Assembly: GCA_964444115.1 (NCBI GenBank)
Contig: CAYUFT010000040.1
Coordinates: 1-18,045 of the forward strand
From: UBA349 sp964444115
GTDB taxonomy: Archaea; Methanobacteriota; Methanobacteria; Methanobacteriales; Methanobacteriaceae
Reading direction: 5' to 3'
DNA length: 18,045 bases
Position 1 is the stretch's first letter, and every line of letters begins with the position of its first letter. Shown here piece by piece: positions 1-6,605 of this stretch. The notes beneath the pieces were generated by a model. It was not told the DNA's origin, ran no database searches, and worked only from the letters and a program-made list of their open reading frames with translations. The position numbers and the translations under genes are program-made.

Positions 1-418
1 TTTTTAGAGGTATGGGAATGGGATTACCCTCTGAAATTTTAATAACTGCATCATAGGCTAAAAATCCAGGGTCTGGGATTAAAACTTCGTCTCCTTTATT
101 TATTAAGGCCTGAGCGCACATATATAATGCTTCACTAGCCCCAACAGTAACTATTATGGATTCTGGATCTGCTTTAACATTATTTTCGTGATTTAATTTT
201 TTTGAAATGGCTTCTCGTAATTCTATTATCCCTTTATTAAATGTATAATGAGTAAAACCTTCATCCAGAGCTTTAATCACGGCCTGACGTATATGTTGTG
301 GTGTATCAAAATCAGGTTCCCCTATACCTAAATTTATTGCATTTTCACTACAAACCTCAAACATTTTCCTTATTTGAGATAATTGGATTGTTTTAACTCT
401 ATTTGCTGGATTAATCAT
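1..418 (-). CDS. Class I/II aminotransferase, PLP-dependent (5' part, cut by window edge)
   Basis: This is the N-terminal 139 codons of a gene whose 3' end lies outside the window. Reading the minus strand from the ATG at 418-416 gives a protein beginning MINPANRVKTIQLSQIRKMF. It then has NLGIGEPDFDTP, the substrate-binding segment typical of fold type I aspartate/aromatic aminotransferases, then HYTFNKGIIELREAI (usually HYT-x-x-x-G-x-x-x-LR) and TVGASEALYM, the Gly-rich segment that contacts PLP phosphate. The catalytic Lys would lie further along and is not present here. Family members transfer an amino group between an amino acid and 2-oxoglutarate. The actual substrate (aspartate, aromatic or other) cannot be read from this fragment. 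It is followed upstream by 186 bases with no gene, then by the radical SAM gene on the same strand. The family call is secure, the substrate is not. Confidence 0.88.
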   Translation of the reverse strand, partial: MINPANRVKTIQLSQIRKMFEVCSENAINLGIGEPDFDTPQHIRQAVIKALDEGFTHYTFNKGIIELREAISKKLNHENNVKADPESIIVTVGASEALYMCAQALINKGDEVLIPDPGFLAYDAVIKISEGNPIPIPLK

Positions 419-433
419 TATATCAACTCTATT

Positions 434-447
434 AGTTTATAAAATTC
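434..447 (-). promoter_or_regulatory. Candidate TATA box for the aminotransferase
   Basis: On the minus strand this reads GAATTTTATAAACT, a good archaeal TATA-box shape. It is centred roughly 22-25 bases before the start codon at 418. If it is used, transcription would begin at or very near the ATG, giving a leaderless or almost leaderless mRNA. That agrees with the weak ribosome binding site (TAGAGTTGAT) before the ATG. This is inference from position and sequence only. Confidence 0.35.
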
Positions 448-604
448 ATTTTTAATGTTGAAATGTAGTTTTTTTCAATAATGTTATGGTATTAGTGTTA
501 TTCTTAAATATTAAAATTTAATCTGATTTTATATTTTTCACTTAATTAATTTCAATCAATTTTTCAGTTAATTTCAGCTAATATAAAATTGAAGTAATTT
601 AGAA

Positions 605-2164
605 CTATTTTTTATTTAAACATGGCCCACAATTATAACATGGAGATTCTTCGCACCATGGTGTTTCTTTACCATCTATTAGTTTTAAATATTCTTTTTT
701 GAGGAAATTCTTCTTTAAACCAATATTTATATTGTCCCAAGGTAGTTCAGATTCCATATCTTTTCGTGATGTGAATTTATTCCATTCTTTTATAGGAATT
801 TTTTTTATCAAGGATTTTTCAATCATAGGCCCGATTTCAGAGCTTCCATTTGATAAAACATGTTGAATTAAGCCTATTCTAGGACTTTCGATTTTTAAAG
901 GAGCATTTTTGAGATTAGATTTTAAAAAATTGATTTTTGATTTCATTAATTTTAAATCATAGCCCTCCCATTGCAAAGGGGTGTGTGGTTTGGGTATGAG
1001 TGGATTTACACTGAAACGAATGGAATTTCTTTTCTTAGAAAGATTCAGCAAACTTTTCATTAGTTCTGAAAGTTCCTGAATATCTTTTTGAGTTTCAGTG
1101 GGAGAACCAACTAAAAAGTACATTTTAACATTTAAACCAAAATTTAAAGCTTCTTTAACCACTTCAAATGTTTTTTCGTCACTTATAGGCTTATTCAAAC
1201 TTTTTCTAACACAAAAAACTGATTCCGGAGCTAAAGTTATGGTTTTAAGGCCACTTTTCATCAGAGATTCTAGTGTATCTGAGGATACAGATTCTATTCT
1301 AAGGGATGGGGTGGTAACTTTAAAACCCATTTCTAAAAGTCCAGAACATAATTCGTCAATTTTAGAATAATCAGAAACAGCAGCACCTATGAGTGCTATT
1401 TTATTGAGTCCAGTAGCATCTCTACCATCTTCGGCAATCTTAAAAAGTTTTTTAAGAGATGTTTCACGACGAGGGCGGTATAAATATCCAGCCATACAAA
1501 AACGACAGCCTCTAGTACATCCTCTTGATACTCCTAATAAAAAAGATGATCCTAAAGCAGGTTTAAGATTTTTATCATCTGTTTCTGGTACAATCTGGTG
1601 AATAGGATGGCAGGCATAATCCATATCATTTACAATAACTCGTTTGGCAGGATAATCGGGTAAATAAACTCCTTCAATATCTAAAAAGGATTCAATTTCC
1701 TTTTTTGGATTTTTGAGTTCTAGATATTTATCCATTAACTGATCAATTACCTCTTCTGCTTCACCAATAATAAACAAATCTATAAAATCTGACATAGGTG
1801 CGGGATTTGATGTTGCACAAGGTCCTCCGGCAATAATCAATGGATCATCACTAGTACGATTCTTTTTTTGAGGATTTATGCCTCCTTTTTCTAGCATCTC
1901 CACTACATTAAAGTAATCCTGCTCATATTGCAATGAAAAACTAACTATGTCGAAGTTTTTCAAGGGTGTTGAAGATTCTAAACTCCTGGAATGGGGATAA
2001 ACTACTCTTTCACACCAGGTATCTTCTCTTGAGTTTAAAAATTCGTAGATTATATGAAATCCCAGTGAGGAAATGGCGGTTCGATAAAGATTTGGATAAC
2101 ATGAAGCAAATCTAAGGCCAACTTTCAGTGGGTTTTTCAATATGACATTGTGCTCTTGTAGCAT
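605..2164 (-). CDS. B12-binding-like/radical SAM protein with C-terminal Cys cluster
   Basis: A 519-residue radical SAM enzyme. The radical SAM CxxxCxxC motif is GCTRGCRFCMAG, with Cys216, Cys220 and Cys223 ligating the 4Fe-4S cluster that cleaves S-adenosylmethionine. Residues 10-200 resemble the Rossmann-like B12-binding module that precedes the radical SAM core in this class (VGLRFASCYPNLYRTAIS, IIAGGPCATSNPAP, FIIGEAEE), but I see no DxHxxG cobalamin-ligand motif. The core continues with TLAPES and MYFLVGSPTET, as in TIGR03960/YgiQ-like uncharacterised proteins. The last 16 residues hold four more cysteines (504, 509, 512, 515) in CEESPCYNCGPC, a likely second iron-sulfur or metal site. 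The substrate is unknown. The ATG at 2164 begins MLQEHNVILK. The gene is divergent from coaD, with 226 bases between them. Confidence 0.85.
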   Translation of the reverse strand: MLQEHNVILKNPLKVGLRFASCYPNLYRTAISSLGFHIIYEFLNSREDTWCERVVYPHSRSLESSTPLKNFDIVSFSLQYEQDYFNVVEMLEKGGINPQKKNRTSDDPLIIAGGPCATSNPAPMSDFIDLFIIGEAEEVIDQLMDKYLELKNPKKEIESFLDIEGVYLPDYPAKRVIVNDMDYACHPIHQIVPETDDKNLKPALGSSFLLGVSRGCTRGCRFCMAGYLYRPRRETSLKKLFKIAEDGRDATGLNKIALIGAAVSDYSKIDELCSGLLEMGFKVTTPSLRIESVSSDTLESLMKSGLKTITLAPESVFCVRKSLNKPISDEKTFEVVKEALNFGLNVKMYFLVGSPTETQKDIQELSELMKSLLNLSKKRNSIRFSVNPLIPKPHTPLQWEGYDLKLMKSKINFLKSNLKNAPLKIESPRIGLIQHVLSNGSSEIGPMIEKSLIKKIPIKEWNKFTSRKDMESELPWDNINIGLKKNFLKKEYLKLIDGKETPWCEESPCYNCGPCLNKK

Positions 2165-2390
2165 AATCTATAATTATATTTAACCTATAATCAACATATC
2201 GAAATGTTAATCCATAATTTTTAGTTTATTAAACTAAATAAAATATTTACCATAATTAATTTAATTAAATGATATTCTATTAAATTAAAATTATATAGTT
2301 TAATACGATTGTATATTATAAATGGATTTATTGTTAATTAAATAACTTTTAAAATTTTGGAATATCTTAAAATAATTTATAGGTTTGAAA

Positions 2391-2870
2391 ATGGACAAAA
2401 AATACAAAAAAGTGGCTGTGGGGGGCACTTTTGATAAATTTCACAAAGGACATCGGCGACTTCTAGAAGAAGCATTTAGAATAGGGGACGAAGTCATTAT
2501 TGGCGTGACTTCAGACTATTTTGGGGGTAAAAAGGGAGATATAGATCCTTGCGACACCAGAATGTCTAATTTAAGAAATTTTTTATCCCAATATCCTCAG
2601 AAATTTAGTGTGGTCCGCTTAGATGATTCATATGGGCCTACAATTCATGAGAGTGAGTTTGATGCTATTGTAGTTAGTAAAGAAACAGAACCCGGGGCCC
2701 ATGAAATAAATAAAATTCGAAAAAAGAATAAAATTCCTTATTTGGATATTATTGTCATTGACATGGTTTCTGCTGATGATGGAGTGCCTATTTCATCTAC
2801 TAGGATTAGAAAAGGGGAAATAGATAGAATGGGCCATATTTTGAATAAGATTAGGAATGCTTTTCGATAA
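2391..2870 (+). CDS. coaD: Phosphopantetheine adenylyltransferase, archaeal type
   Basis: This enzyme transfers AMP from ATP to 4'-phosphopantetheine to give dephospho-CoA, the penultimate step of coenzyme A synthesis in the cytoplasm. The 159-residue protein is a nucleotidyltransferase-superfamily member. The ATP-binding HxGH motif sits in GGTFDKFHKGH (residues 11-21, His18 and His21). VSKET (95-99) is a substrate-site segment, and ISSTRIR (134-140) is the C-terminal signature shared with archaeal and eukaryotic PPATs. I chose the ATG at 2391 because AGGT at 2381-2384 sits six bases upstream. A TTG two codons earlier (2385) would overlap that spacing and is less likely. aglB follows 56 bases downstream on the same strand and could be co-transcribed, although a T-rich stretch lies between them. 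Confidence 0.93.
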   Translation: MDKKYKKVAVGGTFDKFHKGHRRLLEEAFRIGDEVIIGVTSDYFGGKKGDIDPCDTRMSNLRNFLSQYPQKFSVVRLDDSYGPTIHESEFDAIVVSKETEPGAHEINKIRKKNKIPYLDIIVIDMVSADDGVPISSTRIRKGEIDRMGHILNKIRNAFR

Positions 2871-2926
2871 TCATTAGTTATAATAGAATATTTAATTTTA
2901 TTTATTTTCTAATCTAGAGGAATATA

Positions 2927-5095
2927 ATGATAAAAAGAGAATTAGTCATCAGTATAGCAATTATTATAATCATATTTTCAGTAGCTTTTTTCCCCAAATT
3001 GGAGTCAACTAACCTTCCTTGGGCCAATGAAAATCAAAAAATGTTTTATACTGATGATAATGGGCTTCCTTATATGTATGAACTTGATTCTTACTATAAT
3101 TACCGGCTTACAGAGAATTTTCTAAAAAATGGCCACTTTGGTGATACTATTAAAAATAATCAAAGCTGGGATTCTTTATCCTATTCTCCCCCGGGCAGAC
3201 CTGCTTTTTATCCTCCATTGATTGTATGGCTGGCTGCTTTTAGTTACTGGCTTGTTAATTTATTTACTAGTGTGACTCTTTTAGAGACAACTTTTTGGAT
3301 CCCATTATTTATTAGTCCTCTTGCCGGTATTGTAGGTTATATATTTGTCAGAAAATATGCTGGTGAATATGCGGGCTTTGTTACGGGAATATTGCTTGTT
3401 ACTGCACCACTATATGTACTGCGAACCTTGCCTGGTTTTTTTGATACGGACATGTTTAATATTGTTCTACCTATATTGACTATTTTAATGTTCTCAGAAG
3501 CGATTGAAACGCCTGAAAAAAGGAACATGATAATATTCACCATACTTTCTGCTGTCTCACTAATGCTATTTTCTATGGCATGGACTGGATGGTCTTATTT
3601 ATTTTATATAATGTTTTTCACAGGTTTAATCTATATATTGCTTTGTAAAATGAGAAAAATCAAGTTTAAAAAATTTTTAGAAGTTTTTTTGTTATTTATG
3701 GGACTATCATTAATTTTAATTGGTATCACTTCTGGAATTGAGGGTCTTCTTTCTTTAATTACTTATCCACTAAGTTTTTTTACATTTCTTCCAGGAACTG
3801 AATCTCTCGGGTCATGGCCAAATATTTACGAATCAGTGGGTGAACTTCAAAAACCAGATCTTAATGAATTTATATCTGGTGTGGGTCCTGTAAATTTAGG
3901 TTTAGGGATTTTCGGAGTTTTTGTTATTGCCAGTATAATGTTAAGGAGTTATATGCGAACTAAATATCTTCCTGAACTAAGTTGGTATGTATTTATTCTG
4001 ATTTTTGTTTGGATTACTTTAGCTTTAGTTGCATATTCTTCGGGTGTTAGATTTGGTTTATTGGTTATAACTCCTTTGGCTATTTTTTCCGGGATTTTAG
4101 TGGGAGTTGCTATTAATTATTTGGATAATTTTTCATTGGTTAACCCCAAAAATAAAAAGAAAGCAATATTATCTATTTTTTTAGTGATAATAATTTGCAT
4201 ACCTCCCATTGCTAATATTGATCAAACTTATTCTAATTTTTTACCTAGGGTTGATGATGACATGATGAGCTCTGCGTTGTGGATAAAATCTAATACAACT
4301 CCCAACACAGTAATTATTTCGGATTGGAGTTATGGGCACTTTTTTACTCTATTCAGTAATCGAGGGGTTTTAGTTGACGGCGGATCACAGAATACTGCAA
4401 GATCTTACTGGGTATTTAAAGCATTTGCTACTGATAATGAAACTTTATCTGCAGGAATATTCCGTATGCTTTCTTCTAGTGGTGATGAATCATTTTTAAC
4501 CTTAGAAAACTACACTAAAAACACAACATTAACTGTTGAAATATTAAACAATATTCTTGGTATATCTAAAGATGATGCAAGAATAATTTTGAGATCTAAA
4601 TATAAATTTAGTCCAGCTGCAACTGAAAAACTATTAAATTTTACTCATCCTAATATAACAAGGCCTTTTGTTTTATTTACTAACAATGACATGATTTATG
4701 GAGGGCAGTGGAATTTTGTTTATGGCGACTGGGATTTCAAAAAAGGAACAAAATCTAACTATACCTATTCTGGGGGAAGCACGAATAGTACTGGTAAAAT
4801 ACAGAATTACAGCAATGGTGTTGTTTTAAACCTTGAAAACGAAAAGGTCACTTGGAATGGCAAACTTGCATATTCTGCAATAATTGTAGAAAATAATGCT
4901 AACTACAGTTTTTTAATGGATAATAAAAGTAATTATTGTGCTATTTTCCTCATGAATGACAAAAAAGTAGTTATAATTGACAAAAAGTATCAAAATTCGC
5001 TTTTCGTAAAAATGGTTTTTCTAAAACAACCTACAAAACTTTTCAAACCAATTTATAAAAATAAAACAACAGTCGTATGGGGATTAAATAACTGA
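2927..5095 (+). CDS. aglB: Oligosaccharyltransferase AglB / STT3 family
   Basis: A 722-residue integral membrane GT-C glycosyltransferase. It transfers a lipid-linked glycan to Asn in N-X-S/T sequons of proteins outside the membrane. Visible STT3 landmarks are: the first acidic catalytic site in ELDSYYNYR (Asp54); the EL1 DxD site in GFFDTDMFN (Asp173, Asp175); the EL5 SVSE-type motif, here SVGE at 303-306; Arg375 in SSGVRFG; and the sequon-pocket motif at 466-470, here DWSYG instead of the usual WWDYG. Hydrophobic segments fill residues 5-430 and a soluble C-terminal domain follows from about 440. That outer domain carries 12 N-X-S/T sequons of its own. The ATG at 2927 is preceded by AGAGGAAT. 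The neighbours downstream are pilin-like genes in convergent orientation, likely substrates. The family call is firm. Full activity is less certain because of the altered motif. Confidence 0.9.
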   Translation: MIKRELVISIAIIIIIFSVAFFPKLESTNLPWANENQKMFYTDDNGLPYMYELDSYYNYRLTENFLKNGHFGDTIKNNQSWDSLSYSPPGRPAFYPPLIVWLAAFSYWLVNLFTSVTLLETTFWIPLFISPLAGIVGYIFVRKYAGEYAGFVTGILLVTAPLYVLRTLPGFFDTDMFNIVLPILTILMFSEAIETPEKRNMIIFTILSAVSLMLFSMAWTGWSYLFYIMFFTGLIYILLCKMRKIKFKKFLEVFLLFMGLSLILIGITSGIEGLLSLITYPLSFFTFLPGTESLGSWPNIYESVGELQKPDLNEFISGVGPVNLGLGIFGVFVIASIMLRSYMRTKYLPELSWYVFILIFVWITLALVAYSSGVRFGLLVITPLAIFSGILVGVAINYLDNFSLVNPKNKKKAILSIFLVIIICIPPIANIDQTYSNFLPRVDDDMMSSALWIKSNTTPNTVIISDWSYGHFFTLFSNRGVLVDGGSQNTARSYWVFKAFATDNETLSAGIFRMLSSSGDESFLTLENYTKNTTLTVEILNNILGISKDDARIILRSKYKFSPAATEKLLNFTHPNITRPFVLFTNNDMIYGGQWNFVYGDWDFKKGTKSNYTYSGGSTNSTGKIQNYSNGVVLNLENEKVTWNGKLAYSAIIVENNANYSFLMDNKSNYCAIFLMNDKKVVIIDKKYQNSLFVKMVFLKQPTKLFKPIYKNKTTVVWGLNN

Positions 5096-5130
5096 ACTAA
5101 ATATGAATATTAATCTGTATTTAATTAATT

Positions 5131-5150
5131 AAAAAAAAATATTTTTTTTA
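5131..5150. terminator. Bidirectional oligo-A/oligo-T terminator candidate
   Basis: The sequence is an uninterrupted A tract followed by a T tract with a short ATAT centre, so each strand sees a run of T after its converging gene. aglB ends 36 bases before it and the pilin operon ends right after it. Archaeal RNA polymerase terminates on T-rich non-template tracts, so this fits a shared terminator for both transcripts. Confidence 0.6.
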
Positions 5151-5151
5151 T

Positions 5152-5449
5152 TTATGTATTAGCTGCATCAGCAGAAGCTCTAGTATTTAACATATCTTCA
5201 GTACTGTTTACTGGGGAAGTTTTTGCAAAGTAAGATTTGTATAATACAAGTGCTGCGATTGCGATAACGATTACTCCACCGAATAATAGAATGTATTCAG
5301 CTGCACNNNNNNNNNNNNNNNNNNNNNNNNNNNNNNNNNNNNNNNNNNNNNNNNNNNNNNNNNNNNNNNNNNNNNNNNNNNNNNNNNNNNNNNNNNNNNN
5401 NNNNNNATTCAGCTGCACCTTGTCCTGCTTCATCTTTTAAAAAATTCAT
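5152..5449 (-). CDS. Class III signal-peptide (pilin-like) protein, interrupted by assembly gap
   Basis: Both ends of a pilin-like gene flank a run of 100 N (5307-5406). The right flank encodes MNFLKDEAGQGAAE from the ATG at 5449, after an AGGTGA ribosome binding site. The left flank encodes AAEYILLFGGVIVIAIAALV, a tail SPVNSTEDMLNTRASADAAN with a final T, and a TAA stop at 5154-5152. The 12 bases beside the gap on each side are identical (ATTCAGCTGCAC). If one copy and the Ns are removed, 186 in-frame bases remain and encode 61 residues, very close to the 60-residue paralogue at 5686-5868. The signal peptide has Gln at +1 and Glu at +5 of the expected EppA cleavage site, then a hydrophobic helix. 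Asn44 is in an NST sequon. The gap may instead hide extra gene copies, so continuity is not proven. Confidence 0.75.
5307..5406. other. Assembly gap of exactly 100 N
   Basis: One hundred consecutive N bases, the usual placeholder length for a gap of unknown size. The same 12-base word borders both ends (5295-5306 and 5407-5418). The break falls inside the stretch that is nucleotide-identical to the neighbouring pilin gene, which is the kind of place where short-read assembly fails. The true missing length could be zero, or could contain further pilin copies. Confidence 0.95.
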
Positions 5450-5488
5450 TTTATCACCTATTATATATTTTTAACATATCCATGCAAG

Positions 5489-5662
5489 TTAAATTTTGTT
5501 AATCGTGGTATCTCTAGCGTGATCAACCACACTACTTATATTACCGGCAATTGATGAAGAAATACTAAAAACATAGCCACCAACAACTAGTACAATCACT
5601 AGTATGGCCCCTACAAGTAAAACCATTTCTGCACTGATTTGCGCTTTTTCATCGATTAACAT
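5489..5662 (-). CDS. Small class III signal-peptide protein (57 aa), central gene of pilin operon
   Basis: A 57-residue ORF that I translated by hand from the ATG at 5662 to the TAA at 5491-5489. It begins MLIDEKAQISAEMVLL and continues with a long hydrophobic helix (residues 12-33), then SISSSIAGNISSVVDHARDT and a short end. KA-QISAE is the class III signal-peptide pattern: charged n-region, then Q-x-S-x-E at the start of the hydrophobic segment, cut just before Gln by the prepilin peptidase EppA in methanogens. It matches the consensus better than its two neighbours, which have QGAAE. Asn41 is in an NIS sequon. The upstream pilin stops 23 bases before this start and the downstream pilin starts 39 bases after its stop, so all three look co-transcribed. 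The ribosome binding site is weak (GGAA). Its sequence is distinct from the near-identical flanking pair, suggesting a different subunit. Confidence 0.8.
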   Translation of the reverse strand: MLIDEKAQISAEMVLLVGAILVIVLVVGGYVFSISSSIAGNISSVVDHARDTTINKI

Positions 5663-5685
5663 TTATAACTTCCAATAATAATTAT

Positions 5686-5868
5686 TTAAGAGTTTCCTTG
5701 TGCAGTTGTTCGTACGTTGTTAATATCAGTTGTACTGTTTACTGGGGCAGTTGTTCCGAAGTAAGATTTGTATATTACTAAAGCTGCGATTGCGATAACG
5801 ATTACTCCACCGAATAATAGAATGTATTCAGCTGCACCTTGTCCTGCTTCATCTTTTAAAAAATTCAT
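5686..5868 (-). CDS. Class III signal-peptide (pilin-like) protein, first gene of operon
   Basis: A 60-residue precursor starting MNFLKDEAGQGAAEYILL. The short charged leader ends at Gly9. Predicted EppA cleavage before Gln10 leaves a mature protein of about 51 residues with Glu at position +5, a hydrophobic helix (roughly 15-33) that would form the filament core, and a short hydrophilic tail. Asn44 lies in an NST sequon, making it a plausible substrate of the neighbouring AglB. The start is well supported by GGAGGTG (cacctcc at 5876-5882 on the plus strand), the strongest ribosome binding site in the window. It leads a three-gene operon running to 5152. The signal peptide and helix are the same at the DNA level as in the 5152-5449 gene, while the tails differ. 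Whether the product is a pilin of an adhesive filament or another surface structure cannot be told here. Confidence 0.85.
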   Translation of the reverse strand: MNFLKDEAGQGAAEYILLFGGVIVIAIAALVIYKSYFGTTAPVNSTTDINNVRTTAQGNS

Positions 5869-5875
5869 ATGGGTA

Positions 5876-5882
5876 CACCTCC
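5876..5882 (-). promoter_or_regulatory. Strong ribosome binding site of the pilin operon
   Basis: The minus strand reads GGAGGTG seven bases before the ATG at 5868, a near-complete match to the anti-Shine-Dalgarno complement of archaeal 16S rRNA. It fixes the start of the first pilin-like gene and suggests high translation. Confidence 0.8.
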
Positions 5883-5910
5883 TTTATAATATTTATATCT
5901 TTTCAATCTG

Positions 5911-5920
5911 CTATATAAAT
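5911..5920 (-). promoter_or_regulatory. Candidate TATA box of the pilin operon
   Basis: The minus strand reads ATTTATATAG, preceded by an A-rich element (CTAAAT) that could be a BRE. It lies about 42-52 bases upstream of the ATG at 5868. A start site about 25 bases downstream would fall just before the GGAGGTG site and leave a short leader. Assigned from sequence and spacing only. Confidence 0.5.
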
Positions 5921-5965
5921 ATTTAGATATATAGATTTTCTAAGACCTAAATCTAAATTTATTAT

Positions 5966-6029
5966 ATATTATCACTTATACTTTACCTTTTTTTTAAAAT
6001 GTTGTGCATATTATCACAAAGTATTATCA
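5966..6029. promoter_or_regulatory. Iterated TATTATCA(C) motif in divergent promoter region
   Basis: Three direct copies occur between the pilin operon and the divergent putative winged-helix gene. ATATTATCAC is at 5966-5975 and again at 6008-6017, and TATTATCA is at 6022-6029. The first two copies share ten bases and are 42 bases apart, which is about four helical turns. This is the layout expected of operator sites for a DNA-binding protein, possibly the product of the gene at 6054. Function is inferred. Confidence 0.45.
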
Positions 6030-6053
6030 TAATGAATTCTAAAACATATTACT

Positions 6054-6605
6054 ATGCCTAAAAAATATGAAGTTCAGAAGCTAATTCTTCAGGCATTAGA
6101 TAATGGGGATCTTTCAAGGATTAATCTTTTACATAGCATTAGAAAAGAATCAGGATTATCAATATCTGACAAAACTCTAAATGAATCTTTAATTTATCTA
6201 TTAAGGCAAAATAAATTGGGTGTTGTGGGGTATGATCTTAAAATTTATGATGGTTTGAGTAGGGTTCAATCCATGAAAGCAGATGGTATTATTTTCAGTC
6301 GCTTTAAAAATGATCCTTTTGAAATTGGTATTCTGATTACTAAATTAGAGTCTGAAGACATTGAAAATGTTAGAAATGCAATACACAGATTAAAAATGAT
6401 ATTTAAAAATAAAATAAGTTATTTAGGTGACAGTAATCTTAATAATGATTCTGATGACATTTTCAATAAAATTATGCACTATATAAATATTCAAGATGAT
6501 AACCAGAAAAGAGTTATGACTCAAAAATTTGCACTTGCTTTAAGTGATGAAAAAGAGTCTATTGAAACTTTAAAACAATTAATTGCTATTTTCGGAATTA
6601 AATGA
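6054..6605 (+). CDS. Uncharacterised protein, putative N-terminal winged helix
   Basis: A 183-residue soluble protein that I do not recognise as a named family. The first 70 residues (MPKKYEVQKLILQALDNGDL, later KTLNESLIYLLRQNKLGVVG) have the rhythm of a winged helix-turn-helix: helix, helix, recognition helix, then a short hydrophobic strand pair. The rest is charged and mainly helical in appearance (for example IENVRNAIHRLKMIFKN and NQKRVMTQKFALALSDEKES) with no catalytic motif, signal peptide or membrane segment. No ribosome binding site precedes the ATG at 6054, so the mRNA may be leaderless. It is transcribed divergently from the pilin operon across a 185-base region that holds repeated TATTATCA words, which makes a local regulator role plausible. 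That role is inference; the domain call itself is only by eye. Confidence 0.65.
   Translation: MPKKYEVQKLILQALDNGDLSRINLLHSIRKESGLSISDKTLNESLIYLLRQNKLGVVGYDLKIYDGLSRVQSMKADGIIFSRFKNDPFEIGILITKLESEDIENVRNAIHRLKMIFKNKISYLGDSNLNNDSDDIFNKIMHYINIQDDNQKRVMTQKFALALSDEKESIETLKQLIAIFGIK

Noticed and set aside
1098..1370. 90-codon plus-strand frame inside the radical SAM gene
   Set aside because: It lies wholly antisense to a gene with clear motifs, has no ribosome binding site and no recognisable protein features.
5152..5433. Continuous reading frame across the N gap starting with MKQDKVQLN
   Set aside because: The frame to the right of the gap is out of register. The real start is the ATG at 5449 (MNFLKDEAGQ), supported by AGGTGA and by identity to the paralogue.
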